Below, in pieces: positions 8,570 to 16,836 of a stretch of DNA of 64,000 nt. The DNA lies in assembly GCF_040256745.1 (NCBI RefSeq), contig NZ_CP138335.1:124001-188000 (forward strand), read 5' to 3'. Under the pieces are notes generated by a model. That model was not told where the DNA came from. It saw nothing but the letters and a program-made list of their open reading frames with translations, and did no database searches. Origin of the DNA: Scrofimicrobium sp. R131. GTDB lineage: Bacteria > Actinomycetota > Actinomycetes > Actinomycetales > Actinomycetaceae. The position numbers and the translations under genes were made by a program. Position 1 is the stretch's first letter, and every line of letters begins with the position of its first letter.

Positions 8570-9361
8570 TTATTGCCGGTTTGGCAGGTAGCGCGAAGCC
8601 ACATCCACCGTCTGAGTTAGATAGGCGCCCCCAAACAGGTAGGCGTGGACCGTCAGCAGGTGCAGCTGATGGAGGCCGAGGCGGTCCTCCCACCCGGGAG
8701 CCAAGGGCGAAACCTCCTGGTAGCCGGCCACGATTCGGTCGAAGTGTGGGACCCCGAACAGGGACAGAGCGCCCAGGTCGTCCTCGGCGTGACCGCCGCT
8801 CGCGGCCGGGTCGATCAGCACGGCTCCACCGTCGGTCCACATCACGTTCCCACCCCAGAGATCCCCGTGGGTGCGGGCGGCTGGCTGCTGCACCAGGGCC
8901 GGCTGGGGGTGGTCCAGCACTCCGGTTTCGAGTCGGTCACACAGCCGCTCCACCAGGGCCCGATCGTCGGCGTCAAAGACTTCCAGGTAGGGTCGCAGCC
9001 GAGACTGGCTGTAAAACTCCCCCCACGATGAGGTGGCCGAAGCTTCGCTCACCAGCGGGAGCGGCGCCTGGCCGATCCAACCCTTTCCTCGGTATCCCGT
9101 GGGCGGGGCGCCCAGCCACGGGGCGCCGGCGGCGTGGGTCTGAGCCAGGCGCCGACCAAACTCCTCGGCTTGGGAAAAAGACGGGGGGAATGAGTGCAAG
9201 CGGATCTCGGTCAACCATCCCCGGCCGTGATCTAGCACCTCAGCTACTTTGACGCCGTGGGGCACCTCCCGAAGCCAAGCGAGTGCGGCGATCTCGAAGT
9301 CGATCTGACTGGGAGAGGCGGTTTTACGAAACCGTGATGGAGGCCCTGAGAGCGTTAACAT
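8570..9361 (-). CDS. Fructosamine kinase family protein
   Basis: 263-residue protein of the fructosamine/aminoglycoside kinase fold. The catalytic-loop motif HGDLWGGNVMW is followed by VLIDPAASGGHAEDDLG, which supplies the metal-binding Asp. The family phosphorylates fructosamine or ketosamine adducts for deglycation, but the true substrate of bacterial members is often unclear. It is immediately upstream of purB on the same strand. Confidence 0.85.
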   Translation of the reverse strand: MLTLSGPPSRFRKTASPSQIDFEIAALAWLREVPHGVKVAEVLDHGRGWLTEIRLHSFPPSFSQAEEFGRRLAQTHAAGAPWLGAPPTGYRGKGWIGQAPLPLVSEASATSSWGEFYSQSRLRPYLEVFDADDRALVERLCDRLETGVLDHPQPALVQQPAARTHGDLWGGNVMWTDGGAVLIDPAASGGHAEDDLGALSLFGVPHFDRIVAGYQEVSPLAPGWEDRLGLHQLHLLTVHAYLFGGAYLTQTVDVASRYLPNRQ

Positions 9362-9426
9362 GGATCAACTTTAGCCAACTATTCCAAAGTTGGAAATATC
9401 CACAGTATGGGTGGCGCCTAGTTTTC

Positions 9427-9442
9427 CACAATTACGATTGTG
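9427..9442. repeat. Short inverted repeat upstream of 9483 gene
   Basis: CACAAT-tacg-ATTGTG, a perfect 6-base dyad in the AT-rich gap between two divergent genes, 41 bases before the 9483 start. It could be an operator, but I cannot link it to a regulator. Confidence 0.3.
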
Positions 9443-9482
9443 CTCAACCTAATTGTCGCTCGACTTGGCCTAACGTAAACGG

Positions 9483-9731
9483 ATGGACAGATCAGTAGTA
9501 TTGGCCGCGCTGGCGGATTTGGCGCTCCTGACCGGGGACTGGGGGTTGATCCACCGGCAGTTGGCGGGGGCCGAGGTGGACTCTTGGGTGGGGGCGGCCG
9601 CTAGCGCTTCCCAGGAGAAACTGCGACAACTAGTGGCAACCAGCGCTTTGGTTGAGGCGCAACTGGGCGAAGTCAAGGGTTTACTGCCCGAGGTGGTCTG
9701 GGAGGTGACGGTCGGTGACCTCGTCGGGTGA
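9483..9731 (+). CDS. Small helical protein upstream of hydrolase
   Basis: 82-residue, mostly helical, acidic protein with no signal peptide. It overlaps the next gene by 17 bases. Size and helical character recall WXG100-type or chaperone-like partners of secreted actinobacterial proteins, but the family is not recognised and no clear WxG motif is placed as expected (VDSWVGAAA is the nearest). Likely works with the downstream hydrolase. Confidence 0.55.
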   Translation: MDRSVVLAALADLALLTGDWGLIHRQLAGAEVDSWVGAAASASQEKLRQLVATSALVEAQLGEVKGLLPEVVWEVTVGDLVG

Positions 9732-11262
9732 GTCCTCAATGTGGGTGGTGGATGCGGCCACGGCGGTAGACACCGACGAACTGCTGCGTGCGACGGAATC
9801 ATTGCGCCGCACAATCGTGCGGGTAGACGATATTGTCCAGCGGATAGGGTTGATTAAAGGGAACCTCGACGATTGGTTAACTATTTATCCACTCCCGGGA
9901 ACCGGTTTGTCCAACCTCGTTCAGCTACTCGGGCAATTACTGTCCGGAATGGCTCAGGTGCAAGCAGCCGGGGCCGACCAGATTCAGTGGCGTGAGCGGG
10001 CCGCATTGATCTATGCCGAGGCGGAAAGCTCGACCGTTGGGTTGGCCCAGGCCTGTCGGCAGGTCACCCTCAGTTGCGGGTTGCTGTCCGAGCGACCCTG
10101 GTGGCGGTACCTGCGCTGGGTTCCACCCCTGACGGTGCCGCTGACGGTGGGCCAGGCCGGCCTGAACCTGGTGCGATCCGGGCTGGTGCTGACGGGAGCC
10201 AGTCCGGGGACGGGGGTGGAAGGCCTGGTGCTGCAGGGGCAGGTTCGGCGGCTGGCACAACTGGCGCCAAACCCGACGGAATTACGGCTCGGGGTTTTTG
10301 GTGCTGCCCGGCCGCGCCCACCCAATCGAACCGGGTCGGTGGCGCGCGGGTTGAGCTGGTTGGCTACGGTTCCGATGGGCCTCACCGATTCGCTGTGGGG
10401 CCGGGAGCGAGGGGTGCTGCTTCGGGGGAACCTGGAGGGGAAGAATACGGTGGCGCTGGTGACCTCCGGGCGGATCAAACCCGTCGGCGCAATCGAGGCG
10501 GCCCGGCTGGGGACCGGACCAATTGGGACCTGGACCCCGCGTCAGGTAGGCGTTCCCCTGCGGGCCAGCCAGGCCCTCGGTCATCTGGGGACCGGTGGCG
10601 AGGACGGGCAAATTCAGATTCTGCGCCACGACAGTCAGGGGAGGGGCACCCCGCGCCGGTCCTGGACCGTCCTGATCCGGGGGACCAAAGATTGGGGGTT
10701 GGCGGGGGCGAACCCACAGGACATGCTGACGAACCTGCAGGAGGTGGGCGGCGCTGCGTCCGATCAGCGCGAAGCTGTACTCGGGGCGATGGAGCTGGCC
10801 GGAATCGGCCCGGATGAGCCGGTGGAACTGGTTGGGCATTCGCAGGGGGGAATTGTTGCGGCCAACCTGGCGGCAGACCCGGCGTTGACCGATCGGTTTG
10901 CCATCAGGTCGGTGCTGACGGTTGGGGCTCCGGCGGGTGGAGCCGGACTCCCAAATCCGGGGGTCGAAGTGCTGAGTCTAGAGAATCTGAGCGACGTGGT
11001 CCCCGCTCTGGATGGGGCCCCCAACCCGGTGCGACCGGGGGTGACCACGGTCTATTTCGATCCGGACCTGACCCCGCCCGGCGCCACAGCGCACGGGATC
11101 GAGACTTACAACCGGGCGCTGGAGGCTCTGGAACAGGACCACCGTGCGGGTGGGGCCGTGGATCACTGGTTGGAAAACCGGCACCGAGAACTGGGGTTGG
11201 AGCCAACCACGCAAACCGTGTCGCTGAATTTTTGGACCCAGCGGGTCAGTAGCGGTCCTTAG
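9715..11262 (+). CDS. Alpha/beta hydrolase with helical N-terminal domain
   Basis: 515 residues. The N-terminal 200 or so are helical (LLRATESLRRTIVRVDD and hydrophobic stretches), reminiscent of WXG/LXG-type leader domains. The C-terminal domain has the same core as the 5044-6513 protein: VLIRGTKDW, nucleophile elbow GHSQGG, LTVGAPAGG, DVVPALDG, and a histidine in ATAHGIETY. A Ser-Asp-His triad therefore looks complete. GTG start behind GGGAGG at 9700-9705; an ATG at 9739 is an alternative. Secretion through an ESX-like system is possible but no such genes are in the window. Confidence 0.65.
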   Translation: MTSSGESSMWVVDAATAVDTDELLRATESLRRTIVRVDDIVQRIGLIKGNLDDWLTIYPLPGTGLSNLVQLLGQLLSGMAQVQAAGADQIQWRERAALIYAEAESSTVGLAQACRQVTLSCGLLSERPWWRYLRWVPPLTVPLTVGQAGLNLVRSGLVLTGASPGTGVEGLVLQGQVRRLAQLAPNPTELRLGVFGAARPRPPNRTGSVARGLSWLATVPMGLTDSLWGRERGVLLRGNLEGKNTVALVTSGRIKPVGAIEAARLGTGPIGTWTPRQVGVPLRASQALGHLGTGGEDGQIQILRHDSQGRGTPRRSWTVLIRGTKDWGLAGANPQDMLTNLQEVGGAASDQREAVLGAMELAGIGPDEPVELVGHSQGGIVAANLAADPALTDRFAIRSVLTVGAPAGGAGLPNPGVEVLSLENLSDVVPALDGAPNPVRPGVTTVYFDPDLTPPGATAHGIETYNRALEALEQDHRAGGAVDHWLENRHRELGLEPTTQTVSLNFWTQRVSSGP

Positions 11263-11635
11263 AGAAGGACCCCAGCACCGCGACCACCAGAGCCGAGATG
11301 ATGGCGGTGATGGTTCCACCCAGCAGCGCCCCGCCGAATGAGTCCACCTGGAGCGGCAGGTGGAAGAGGCCGGCCAGCCAGCCGGTCAAAGAGAAAATCA
11401 ACGCATTGGTAATGAGTGCGAAGAGGCCAAAGGTGATGACGTAGAGCGGGAAGCCAATCACTTTGACGACCGGTCTAATCAACGAGTTGACAAAAGTTAG
11501 CACCAGCGCGACCGCGGCCAGAGCCAGCAGGTTGGTGGCCAGGTCGTCCTGCTGGGTAAAGCGGACGGAACTGACGATCAGACTGGTAATCCAGATGCCA
11601 GCCATGTTGCCAAGGAGTCTGAGGACTAGTTGCAT
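11246..11635 (-). CDS. Phage holin family / YvlD-like membrane protein
   Basis: 129-residue integral membrane protein with four hydrophobic helices, matching in size and layout the mycobacterial 4-TMS holin-like family (also called YvlD-like). The conserved NSLIRPVVKVIGFPLYVITFGLF segment between helices is characteristic. Despite the name these are chromosomal proteins of unknown function and there is no phage context here. Overlaps the end of the convergent hydrolase gene. I placed the start at the ATG giving MQLVLRLLGNM. Confidence 0.7.
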   Translation of the reverse strand: MQLVLRLLGNMAGIWITSLIVSSVRFTQQDDLATNLLALAAVALVLTFVNSLIRPVVKVIGFPLYVITFGLFALITNALIFSLTGWLAGLFHLPLQVDSFGGALLGGTITAIISALVVAVLGSFSKDRY

Positions 11636-11645
11636 GGGTCCAGTA

Positions 11646-12425
11646 TTACACGGCCGGGTAGCCAACAATTAGAGAGATTAATACCAGAGCTGAATAGCCA
11701 AACTCGGTCAAGCCGACAAACATCTGGTGCAGCGGACGGCCGCGACGCAACGACACCAACGGGTAGGCCCAGGCGCGCGCCAACAGAATTAGTCCGACCA
11801 CCGGGACAAACCAGGTGAGCAGGTGTGCCGCCGCTCCGCCGATAAAGATGGCCAGCATGACGACGTGATAGGTCAGCGAACCCACCAGCCAGGAGCGCTT
11901 TCCCCGCTCGCGAATCAGGGTCTTGACGTAGGGGACCGTGCCGACAAAATAGAGCGCCACCACGGCGGTCGCCACCCAGGCGTGACGCCAATCCAGCGGG
12001 TGCGAACCGAGGGAGAAAGCAACGGGAACCATCAGGGAGGAAGCCAGGATCGCGCTGACCCGGGCACCCAGTGAGCGTTCGTTCCTCCGCAGAATCTCGA
12101 TGATCGCCCAGGAGAAGAACACCGCCAACGGTAGGGCCCACACAAGCAGGTGGGGTCGAATCAGAACCAGAGCCAGCGCCCCCACGCCCGCCAGGACGCC
12201 GTAGGTGATAGTTGCCTTCCAGTAGCGCTCTTTTCGCCGCGCCTTGATCAGCAGGCCGAAGACGTTGAAGAAGAGGAAAGCGGCAGTCCAGGCAAAGACC
12301 AGGAGCAACTGCAGCCACGACGGGCCGCCCAGAATAATCCCCAGTAGCAGCGGGGTGAAAGTCATGGACCAGGCGCCGTGCTGCAGGGGCAGCCAACCGT
12401 TCTTGATGAGGGTTCGCTTGTTCAC
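11646..12425 (-). CDS. YwiC-like family membrane protein
   Basis: Integral membrane protein of 259 residues with about eight hydrophobic segments. The N-terminal PLQHGAWSMTFTPLLLG motif is typical of the YwiC-like family, whose function is unknown. GTG start without a clear ribosome-binding site. It lies ten bases upstream of the holin-like gene on the same strand, so the two are probably co-transcribed. Confidence 0.75.
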   Translation of the reverse strand: MNKRTLIKNGWLPLQHGAWSMTFTPLLLGIILGGPSWLQLLLVFAWTAAFLFFNVFGLLIKARRKERYWKATITYGVLAGVGALALVLIRPHLLVWALPLAVFFSWAIIEILRRNERSLGARVSAILASSLMVPVAFSLGSHPLDWRHAWVATAVVALYFVGTVPYVKTLIRERGKRSWLVGSLTYHVVMLAIFIGGAAAHLLTWFVPVVGLILLARAWAYPLVSLRRGRPLHQMFVGLTEFGYSALVLISLIVGYPAV

Positions 12426-12573
12426 AGCACCAGCCTATCTGACGACCTGGGGCGCCCATATGTCCGGAGGTCCTGCTCTGATGCGCACTTGGGCACTAGA
12501 ATGGAGCCGATTGACTGCGGCTGACCCGCATCGGCCTCGGTAACTGCCAACCGAGATTCAAGGAGGAGTATCG

Positions 12574-13035
12574 ATGACCAAAGTACATATTGCTGGTGAC
12601 CACGCCGCATTTGAGCTCCGCGAAGCACTGATCAAGCACCTGGGTGAGCGCGGCTACGAGGTGGTCGACCACGGCGCCTACGTCTACGATGCGCTCGACG
12701 CGTACCCGCCCATGTGTATTGAATGTGCCGAAGCGGTGGTGGCCGACGGGGGAGCCTCCCTCGGGGTGGTCCTGGGCGGCTCCGGCAACGGGGAGCAGAT
12801 GGCCGCAAACCTGGTTAAGGGTTGCCGGGCGGCCCTTGTTTGGAACGAGTCGACCGCCCAGTTGGCCCGCCAGCACAACGATGCCAACGTGGTGTCGATT
12901 GGGGCGCGCCAGCACAGTCTGGAAGAGGCCATTCGACTGGTTGACGTGTTCCTGGAGACCCCGTTCTCAGGCGACGAGCGTCACCTGGAACGAATCAGGA
13001 TGATGGCTGACTACGAGGCAGCTCACCACGCCTAA
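12574..13035 (+). CDS. rpiB: Ribose-5-phosphate isomerase B
   Basis: RpiB/LacAB-type sugar-phosphate isomerase, 153 residues, interconverting ribose 5-phosphate and ribulose 5-phosphate in the pentose phosphate pathway. Family features: an N-terminal IAGDHAAFELRE phosphate-binding segment, GSGNGEQMAAN loop and the catalytic region around ALVWNESTAQLARQHNDAN. Start ATG behind AAGGAGGAG. A terminator hairpin follows. Confidence 0.92.
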   Translation: MTKVHIAGDHAAFELREALIKHLGERGYEVVDHGAYVYDALDAYPPMCIECAEAVVADGGASLGVVLGGSGNGEQMAANLVKGCRAALVWNESTAQLARQHNDANVVSIGARQHSLEEAIRLVDVFLETPFSGDERHLERIRMMADYEAAHHA

Positions 13036-13063
13036 GTTCCGAACAGGGAGCTGAGACAAAGAT

Positions 13064-13089
13064 GCCCCGGTCCTGCTGCGGACCGGGGC
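13064..13089. terminator. Terminator between rpiB and convergent reductase gene
   Basis: Perfect 10-base stem GCCCCGGTCC / GGACCGGGGC with a six-base loop, between convergent genes. The T-run is weak, so it may act in both directions with modest efficiency. Confidence 0.65.
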
Positions 13090-13095
13090 ACTTTG

Positions 13096-14106
13096 CTAGC
13101 GCTGGATGGGAATGCCGATAGCGGCATCGATTTCGGTCAACTCTTCGGCGGTGAACTTGCCGTTGTTCAGGGCAGCCACGTTCGCCTCCAACTGGGCCAC
13201 GCTGGAGGCGCCGATGATGGCGGTGGTGACCCGCGGGTCCTTCACCGCCCAGGCCAACGCCATTTGGGCCAGGCTCTGACCGCGCTCCTGGGCCAGGGCA
13301 TTCAGTTTCCTGGCGCTGTGGAGGTAGGCCTCGGTGATCTTGTCCCCGGTGAGGAAGTGTCCCACCGCCGCGCGGGAATCCTCGGGAATCCCGTGCAGGT
13401 AGCGATCGGTCAGCAGGCCCTGCTCCAGCGGAGAGAATAGGGCAATCCCGGATCCGACCTGATCGAGGCGGTCAATCACGCCGTTCTCAATCCGCCGATC
13501 CAACATGGAGTAGCGCAGCTGGTTGATGGTCAGCGGGATGTTCCAGGCGGAAAGGGCCCGCACCACCTCGTCCACTTCTGCGGGGGTGTAGTAGTTGGAG
13601 ATCCCCACGTAGAGGGCTTTGCCCTGTTGGTAGGCGGTGGCGAGGGCGCCCGCCGTCTCTTCGATCGGGATTCGCGGATCCGGGCGGTGGGCGTAGAAGA
13701 TGTCCACGTAGTCCAGACCGAGGCGCTGCAGGCTCTGGTCGAGTGAGGCCAGCATGTTCTTGCGGGAAGGCCACTCACCGTAAGGACCGGGCCACATGTC
13801 AAAGCCCGCCTTCGAAGCAATGATCATCTCGTCGCGGTAGGGGCGAAAATCCTGCCGGAAGATTTGGCCGAAGTTGCGCTCGGCGCTGCCGTAGGGCGGG
13901 CCGTAGTTGTTTGCCAGGTCAAAGTAGGTGATGCCCAAGTCGAATGCGCGGCGGGTAACTTCCCGCTGGCGTTCCAGCGGGGCGGTGTCGCCAAAATTGT
14001 GCCAGTAGCCAAGCGAAATGCGTGGCAGCACCAGGCCGGAACGGCCCGACCGGAAGTAGTCTTTGTGGTCGTAGCGGCCGGGAGCCGCCACGTAGGTGTC
14101 CTGCAT
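13096..14106 (-). CDS. Aldo/keto reductase, YghZ/MgrA-like
   Basis: NADPH-dependent aldo/keto reductase of 336 residues. The conserved blocks SLGYWHNFGD, FDLANNYGPPYGSAE, SKAGFDMWPGPYGEW and IFYAHRPDP match the YghZ/L-glyceraldehyde-3-phosphate reductase subgroup. Catalytic Asp, Tyr (NNYGPP), Lys (SKAGF) and His (YAHR) are all present. It probably detoxifies aldehydes such as methylglyoxal. Starts at the ATG giving MQDTYVAAPGRY. Confidence 0.88.
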   Translation of the reverse strand: MQDTYVAAPGRYDHKDYFRSGRSGLVLPRISLGYWHNFGDTAPLERQREVTRRAFDLGITYFDLANNYGPPYGSAERNFGQIFRQDFRPYRDEMIIASKAGFDMWPGPYGEWPSRKNMLASLDQSLQRLGLDYVDIFYAHRPDPRIPIEETAGALATAYQQGKALYVGISNYYTPAEVDEVVRALSAWNIPLTINQLRYSMLDRRIENGVIDRLDQVGSGIALFSPLEQGLLTDRYLHGIPEDSRAAVGHFLTGDKITEAYLHSARKLNALAQERGQSLAQMALAWAVKDPRVTTAIIGASSVAQLEANVAALNNGKFTAEELTEIDAAIGIPIQR

Positions 14107-14133
14107 GATTGGGGTTCCTTCCCTAGAGTGTTG

Positions 14134-15423
14134 CTAGTGAGATTGACGGTCGCTGTCAAGGGAAACGAGTTCCAGTTCGCGCTGGTGGAGTCGCAGAGTC
14201 AGCGCAAATAGTACTACCAGGTGTACCACCATCCAGGTGAGGAAGAAATAGATTCGCGAGTCGACCAGGAGATTCCACCCGTGCCGATCAAAAGCTTCGA
14301 CCAGGGTGGCCCAGCCGGAGTGCGAATCCAGGTCGATGTTGGTGGCGGTGGTGAAGGGATCCGGCACCTCCGGGTTGTGCGCCAGTACGTCAGTTCGATA
14401 CTGGGCGGCGAGGTGGGCCGAGAGAGCCCCCGGCCGCAGGCCGAGCCAGCCCCCCAACGAAGCCAGGGTTCCAAACAGGACGGGTGGCAGTCCCACCCCG
14501 AGAATCAGGTTGTCCTCCCCACCCGAGAGGTCGGGGAGGGAAATGATCTCCCCCAGCAGGAAGCCGAAGATGGCTCCCGTGGCCGAGGTGTTCAGCAGTA
14601 GCTCCGGGGAGATGGCGTCCAGCAGCGGAGTGTCCAGGGAAGCAAACGGACCGCCCGGCAGGACAATCACCACCACTGGAATCAGGGCCCCGACGAAGAC
14701 TCCGCCGGCCGCTCCCAACCCCGCCCAGGTCCCGACCGTGATGGCCGCCCGGGTGAAATCGAGTTGGCGGCCGTTGCCTCGCAGAATCTGCAGTAGGGTC
14801 GTCACGATCAGGGTTAACAGGTAGATGACCGTCCAGCAGCTGGCGATTAGCAGCGTGTAGTAGCCCAGGGTTCGGGAGGCGAAATCAGAGGCGGCCGATC
14901 CGCGAATGTTGAGCATGATCGCGAGAGCAATCAGGACAATGACCGTGGGGACGGCTACCACCGCCGCTGTCACGGCCATGGTGGCTGCAGTCCGGGAAGC
15001 CTCCTTGGTGTCCTCGTGCAGGTGTTCCGGGGCGGACAGGCTGCGCCAGCCCGGCAGGGTTAGTCGAACCAGGTAGGCGATTCGTTCACGCAGGGGCACC
15101 CGCGCCAGGCTGGGCCAGGTGGGAGCCGCGGCTCGGCGGCGCCAAATGAGGACAAAGATCCAGCCGAGCAATCCCAGGGCACTCAAGCCCAGGGCCAGCC
15201 AGGTGAGCAGCAGGGAAGCGCGAGCCAGGGTCGAGGTGACGGGATCCGCCTCGTAAAAGTAGAAGAAGGCCGCCAGGAAGAGGGAGCCGACGGTAAACGA
15301 GCCCAAAGCCCAGACGACCGAGCGCACGCGTCGTCCCTGACGGGGGTCACGCGTCGCCACCAGCACCGACTGCAAGCTGATGCCGTAGCTCAGGAGGAGG
15401 CCCAGTAGGCTCAGGATTACCAC
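14134..15423 (-). CDS. Multi-pass membrane protein of unknown function
   Basis: 429 residues with about nine hydrophobic helices distributed along the chain and a cytoplasmic or extracellular linker around residues 90-140 (SLSAPEHLHEDTKEASR). A large polar loop (GLRPGALSAHLAAQYR) precedes the last helix. GTG start. No transporter signature recognised. It lies 27 bases upstream of the aldo/keto reductase gene on the same strand. Confidence 0.6.
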   Translation of the reverse strand: MVILSLLGLLLSYGISLQSVLVATRDPRQGRRVRSVVWALGSFTVGSLFLAAFFYFYEADPVTSTLARASLLLTWLALGLSALGLLGWIFVLIWRRRAAAPTWPSLARVPLRERIAYLVRLTLPGWRSLSAPEHLHEDTKEASRTAATMAVTAAVVAVPTVIVLIALAIMLNIRGSAASDFASRTLGYYTLLIASCWTVIYLLTLIVTTLLQILRGNGRQLDFTRAAITVGTWAGLGAAGGVFVGALIPVVVIVLPGGPFASLDTPLLDAISPELLLNTSATGAIFGFLLGEIISLPDLSGGEDNLILGVGLPPVLFGTLASLGGWLGLRPGALSAHLAAQYRTDVLAHNPEVPDPFTTATNIDLDSHSGWATLVEAFDRHGWNLLVDSRIYFFLTWMVVHLVVLFALTLRLHQRELELVSLDSDRQSH

Positions 15424-15670
15424 GGAGTCATTATGGCAGGTGGGGTGTGGTTCGGCAGCGGGGCGCGGATGGGAGTGTGTTCGGATAATGGACAGAATCG
15501 CCTGCGATGTGGCCCTGGGAAAACTCTGGACCTAACTGGACCAATCTGAGACTGGTGTTCCGAGAAATCCTTGTAATTGAGCGGATTGGCTCGGGGGTGA
15601 CCCCAAGATCATAAACCTGCCCACCCGCTAGGCTGTGATGCACGATATAGTTTCGAAATAAAACTGTTGC

Positions 15671-15721
15671 TTGACGGCACCTCTCAACCTGGCTATCGTC
15701 AACTGTATCGAACCGGTTCGA
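15671..15721 (+). promoter_or_regulatory. lacI-family gene promoter with autoregulatory operator
   Basis: -35 TTGACG at 15671, a 17-base spacer and -10 TATCGT at 15694. A perfect 14-base palindrome TCGAACCGGTTCGA lies at 15708-15721, over the expected transcription start. The same core recurs at 16797-16814 before the alpha-xylosidase gene, so the LacI-family protein probably controls both itself and the operon. The rest of 15424-15744 shows no credible gene. Confidence 0.75.
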
Positions 15722-15744
15722 CAGAGACGACGAAGAAGGACGAG

Positions 15745-16752
15745 ATGGCAACTATCGGCGATGTGGCAAAGCTTGCAGGGGTGAGTCGCTCGACCGTTTC
15801 CTATGTGATGAGCGGGAAGCGGCCTGTCTCATCTGAGGTGCGCCAGCGAGTTCAGGAAGTGATCAAAGAACTGGACTTCTCACCGTCAGCGGCCGGTCGG
15901 GCATTGGCCACCGCCACTACTGACACAATTGCGCTGCTTGCCCCCATGGTCGACAATGCGGCCCCGGAAGTGGCACTCCAGTTTGTCAACGGCGTGGTGC
16001 AGGCAGCTCGCCGACAAGGACAGGACGTGCTCCTGGCGACCGGGGACGAGGCTTTCCACAGCGTGGAACGCTTGGTCAAGGCAAACCAGGTAGATGGGTT
16101 CGTCGTCCTCGATGTGGAAGAACGGGACCCGCGAATCCAAGCTCTCCGGAAAGCCAACTTTCCGGCGGTCTTGGTGGGGATGCCTGAGGGTGTCAATGAC
16201 TTTGATCGAGTGGATCTGGACTGGCGGGAAGTTGGGCTCATGCTGATTGGGAAGCTGGCCCAGGCTGGCCATCAGCACATCTGCTTGGTGGGCACACCCG
16301 CAGCGGGGCAGGACATGGACATGACGTACGTCAATCGGTTCAACGACGGTGTTCAGCGGGGCGCTCAGCTACATGGCTCCACCCTGGTGGCGGCGGATGC
16401 CTCTAACGACTTCCTGGCAACCACACGAAAGATTGAAGAGCTTTTGAGGAATCATCCGGAAGTGACCGCGTTCGTGGTTCGACACGAGGTGGCCGCTGCC
16501 CCACTTTTCAATGCGCTCAACGCGGCAGGCCTCTCCGTTCCGACGGACGTGTCTGTCTTAGGGGTGTCGCTCGACACCATGTCGCTGCATTCCCGGCCGA
16601 TCTCCGGGGTGCTCAATCCATTCCGCGAAATCACCGGGGCCGCAGTTGACCTGTTGGCCCAACGACTGGAGGACCCTAGTCTGCGACCGCGGACCGTTCT
16701 CTTGCAGCCCGAGTATGACGACCGAGGAACACTTTCCTCACCCAAGCATTAG
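15745..16752 (+). CDS. LacI family transcriptional regulator
   Basis: Regulator of 335 residues. N-terminal helix-turn-helix TIGDVAKLAGVSRSTVSYV and hinge helix (SAAGRALA) are followed by a periplasmic-binding-protein-like sensor domain (IALLAPMVDN to GVSLDTMSLHSRPISGV). Start ATG follows AAGGA; a longer upstream frame would cross the operator. It faces the alpha-xylosidase operon with a shared operator sequence, so its inducer is probably a xyloside or alpha-glucoside. Confidence 0.9.
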   Translation: MATIGDVAKLAGVSRSTVSYVMSGKRPVSSEVRQRVQEVIKELDFSPSAAGRALATATTDTIALLAPMVDNAAPEVALQFVNGVVQAARRQGQDVLLATGDEAFHSVERLVKANQVDGFVVLDVEERDPRIQALRKANFPAVLVGMPEGVNDFDRVDLDWREVGLMLIGKLAQAGHQHICLVGTPAAGQDMDMTYVNRFNDGVQRGAQLHGSTLVAADASNDFLATTRKIEELLRNHPEVTAFVVRHEVAAAPLFNALNAAGLSVPTDVSVLGVSLDTMSLHSRPISGVLNPFREITGAAVDLLAQRLEDPSLRPRTVLLQPEYDDRGTLSSPKH

Positions 16753-16763
16753 CTCAAACTAGC

Positions 16764-16781
16764 GCCCACCTGGAGGTGGGC
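16764..16781 (+). terminator. Hairpin after lacI-family gene
   Basis: Perfect 8-base stem GCCCACCT-gg-AGGTGGGC just after the regulator stop codon. It lacks a T-run, so termination is likely only partial. Confidence 0.4.
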
Positions 16782-16796
16782 ATCAGGACGGCCATA

Positions 16797-16814
16797 TGTC
16801 GAACCGGTTCGACA
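16797..16814 (+). promoter_or_regulatory. LacI-family operator before alpha-xylosidase
   Basis: Perfect 18-base palindrome TGTCGAACCGGTTCGACA, 22 bases before the next start codon. The central 14 bases are identical to the operator at 15708-15721. Confidence 0.8.
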
Positions 16815-16836
16815 ATCAATTTGACGAGGAGAAACC

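Noticed and set aside
8562-8840. N-terminal extension of PurB
   Set aside because: Would overlap the fructosamine-kinase gene and lacks similarity; the ATG at 8561 follows TTGGAGG.
11246-11635. Phage remnant suggested by the holin-like protein
   Set aside because: The family is a common chromosomal membrane protein in actinobacteria and no phage gene is nearby.
15431-15751. Minus-strand frame over the lacI promoter
   Set aside because: Covers the promoter and operator, has no ribosome-binding site and shows no protein-like pattern.
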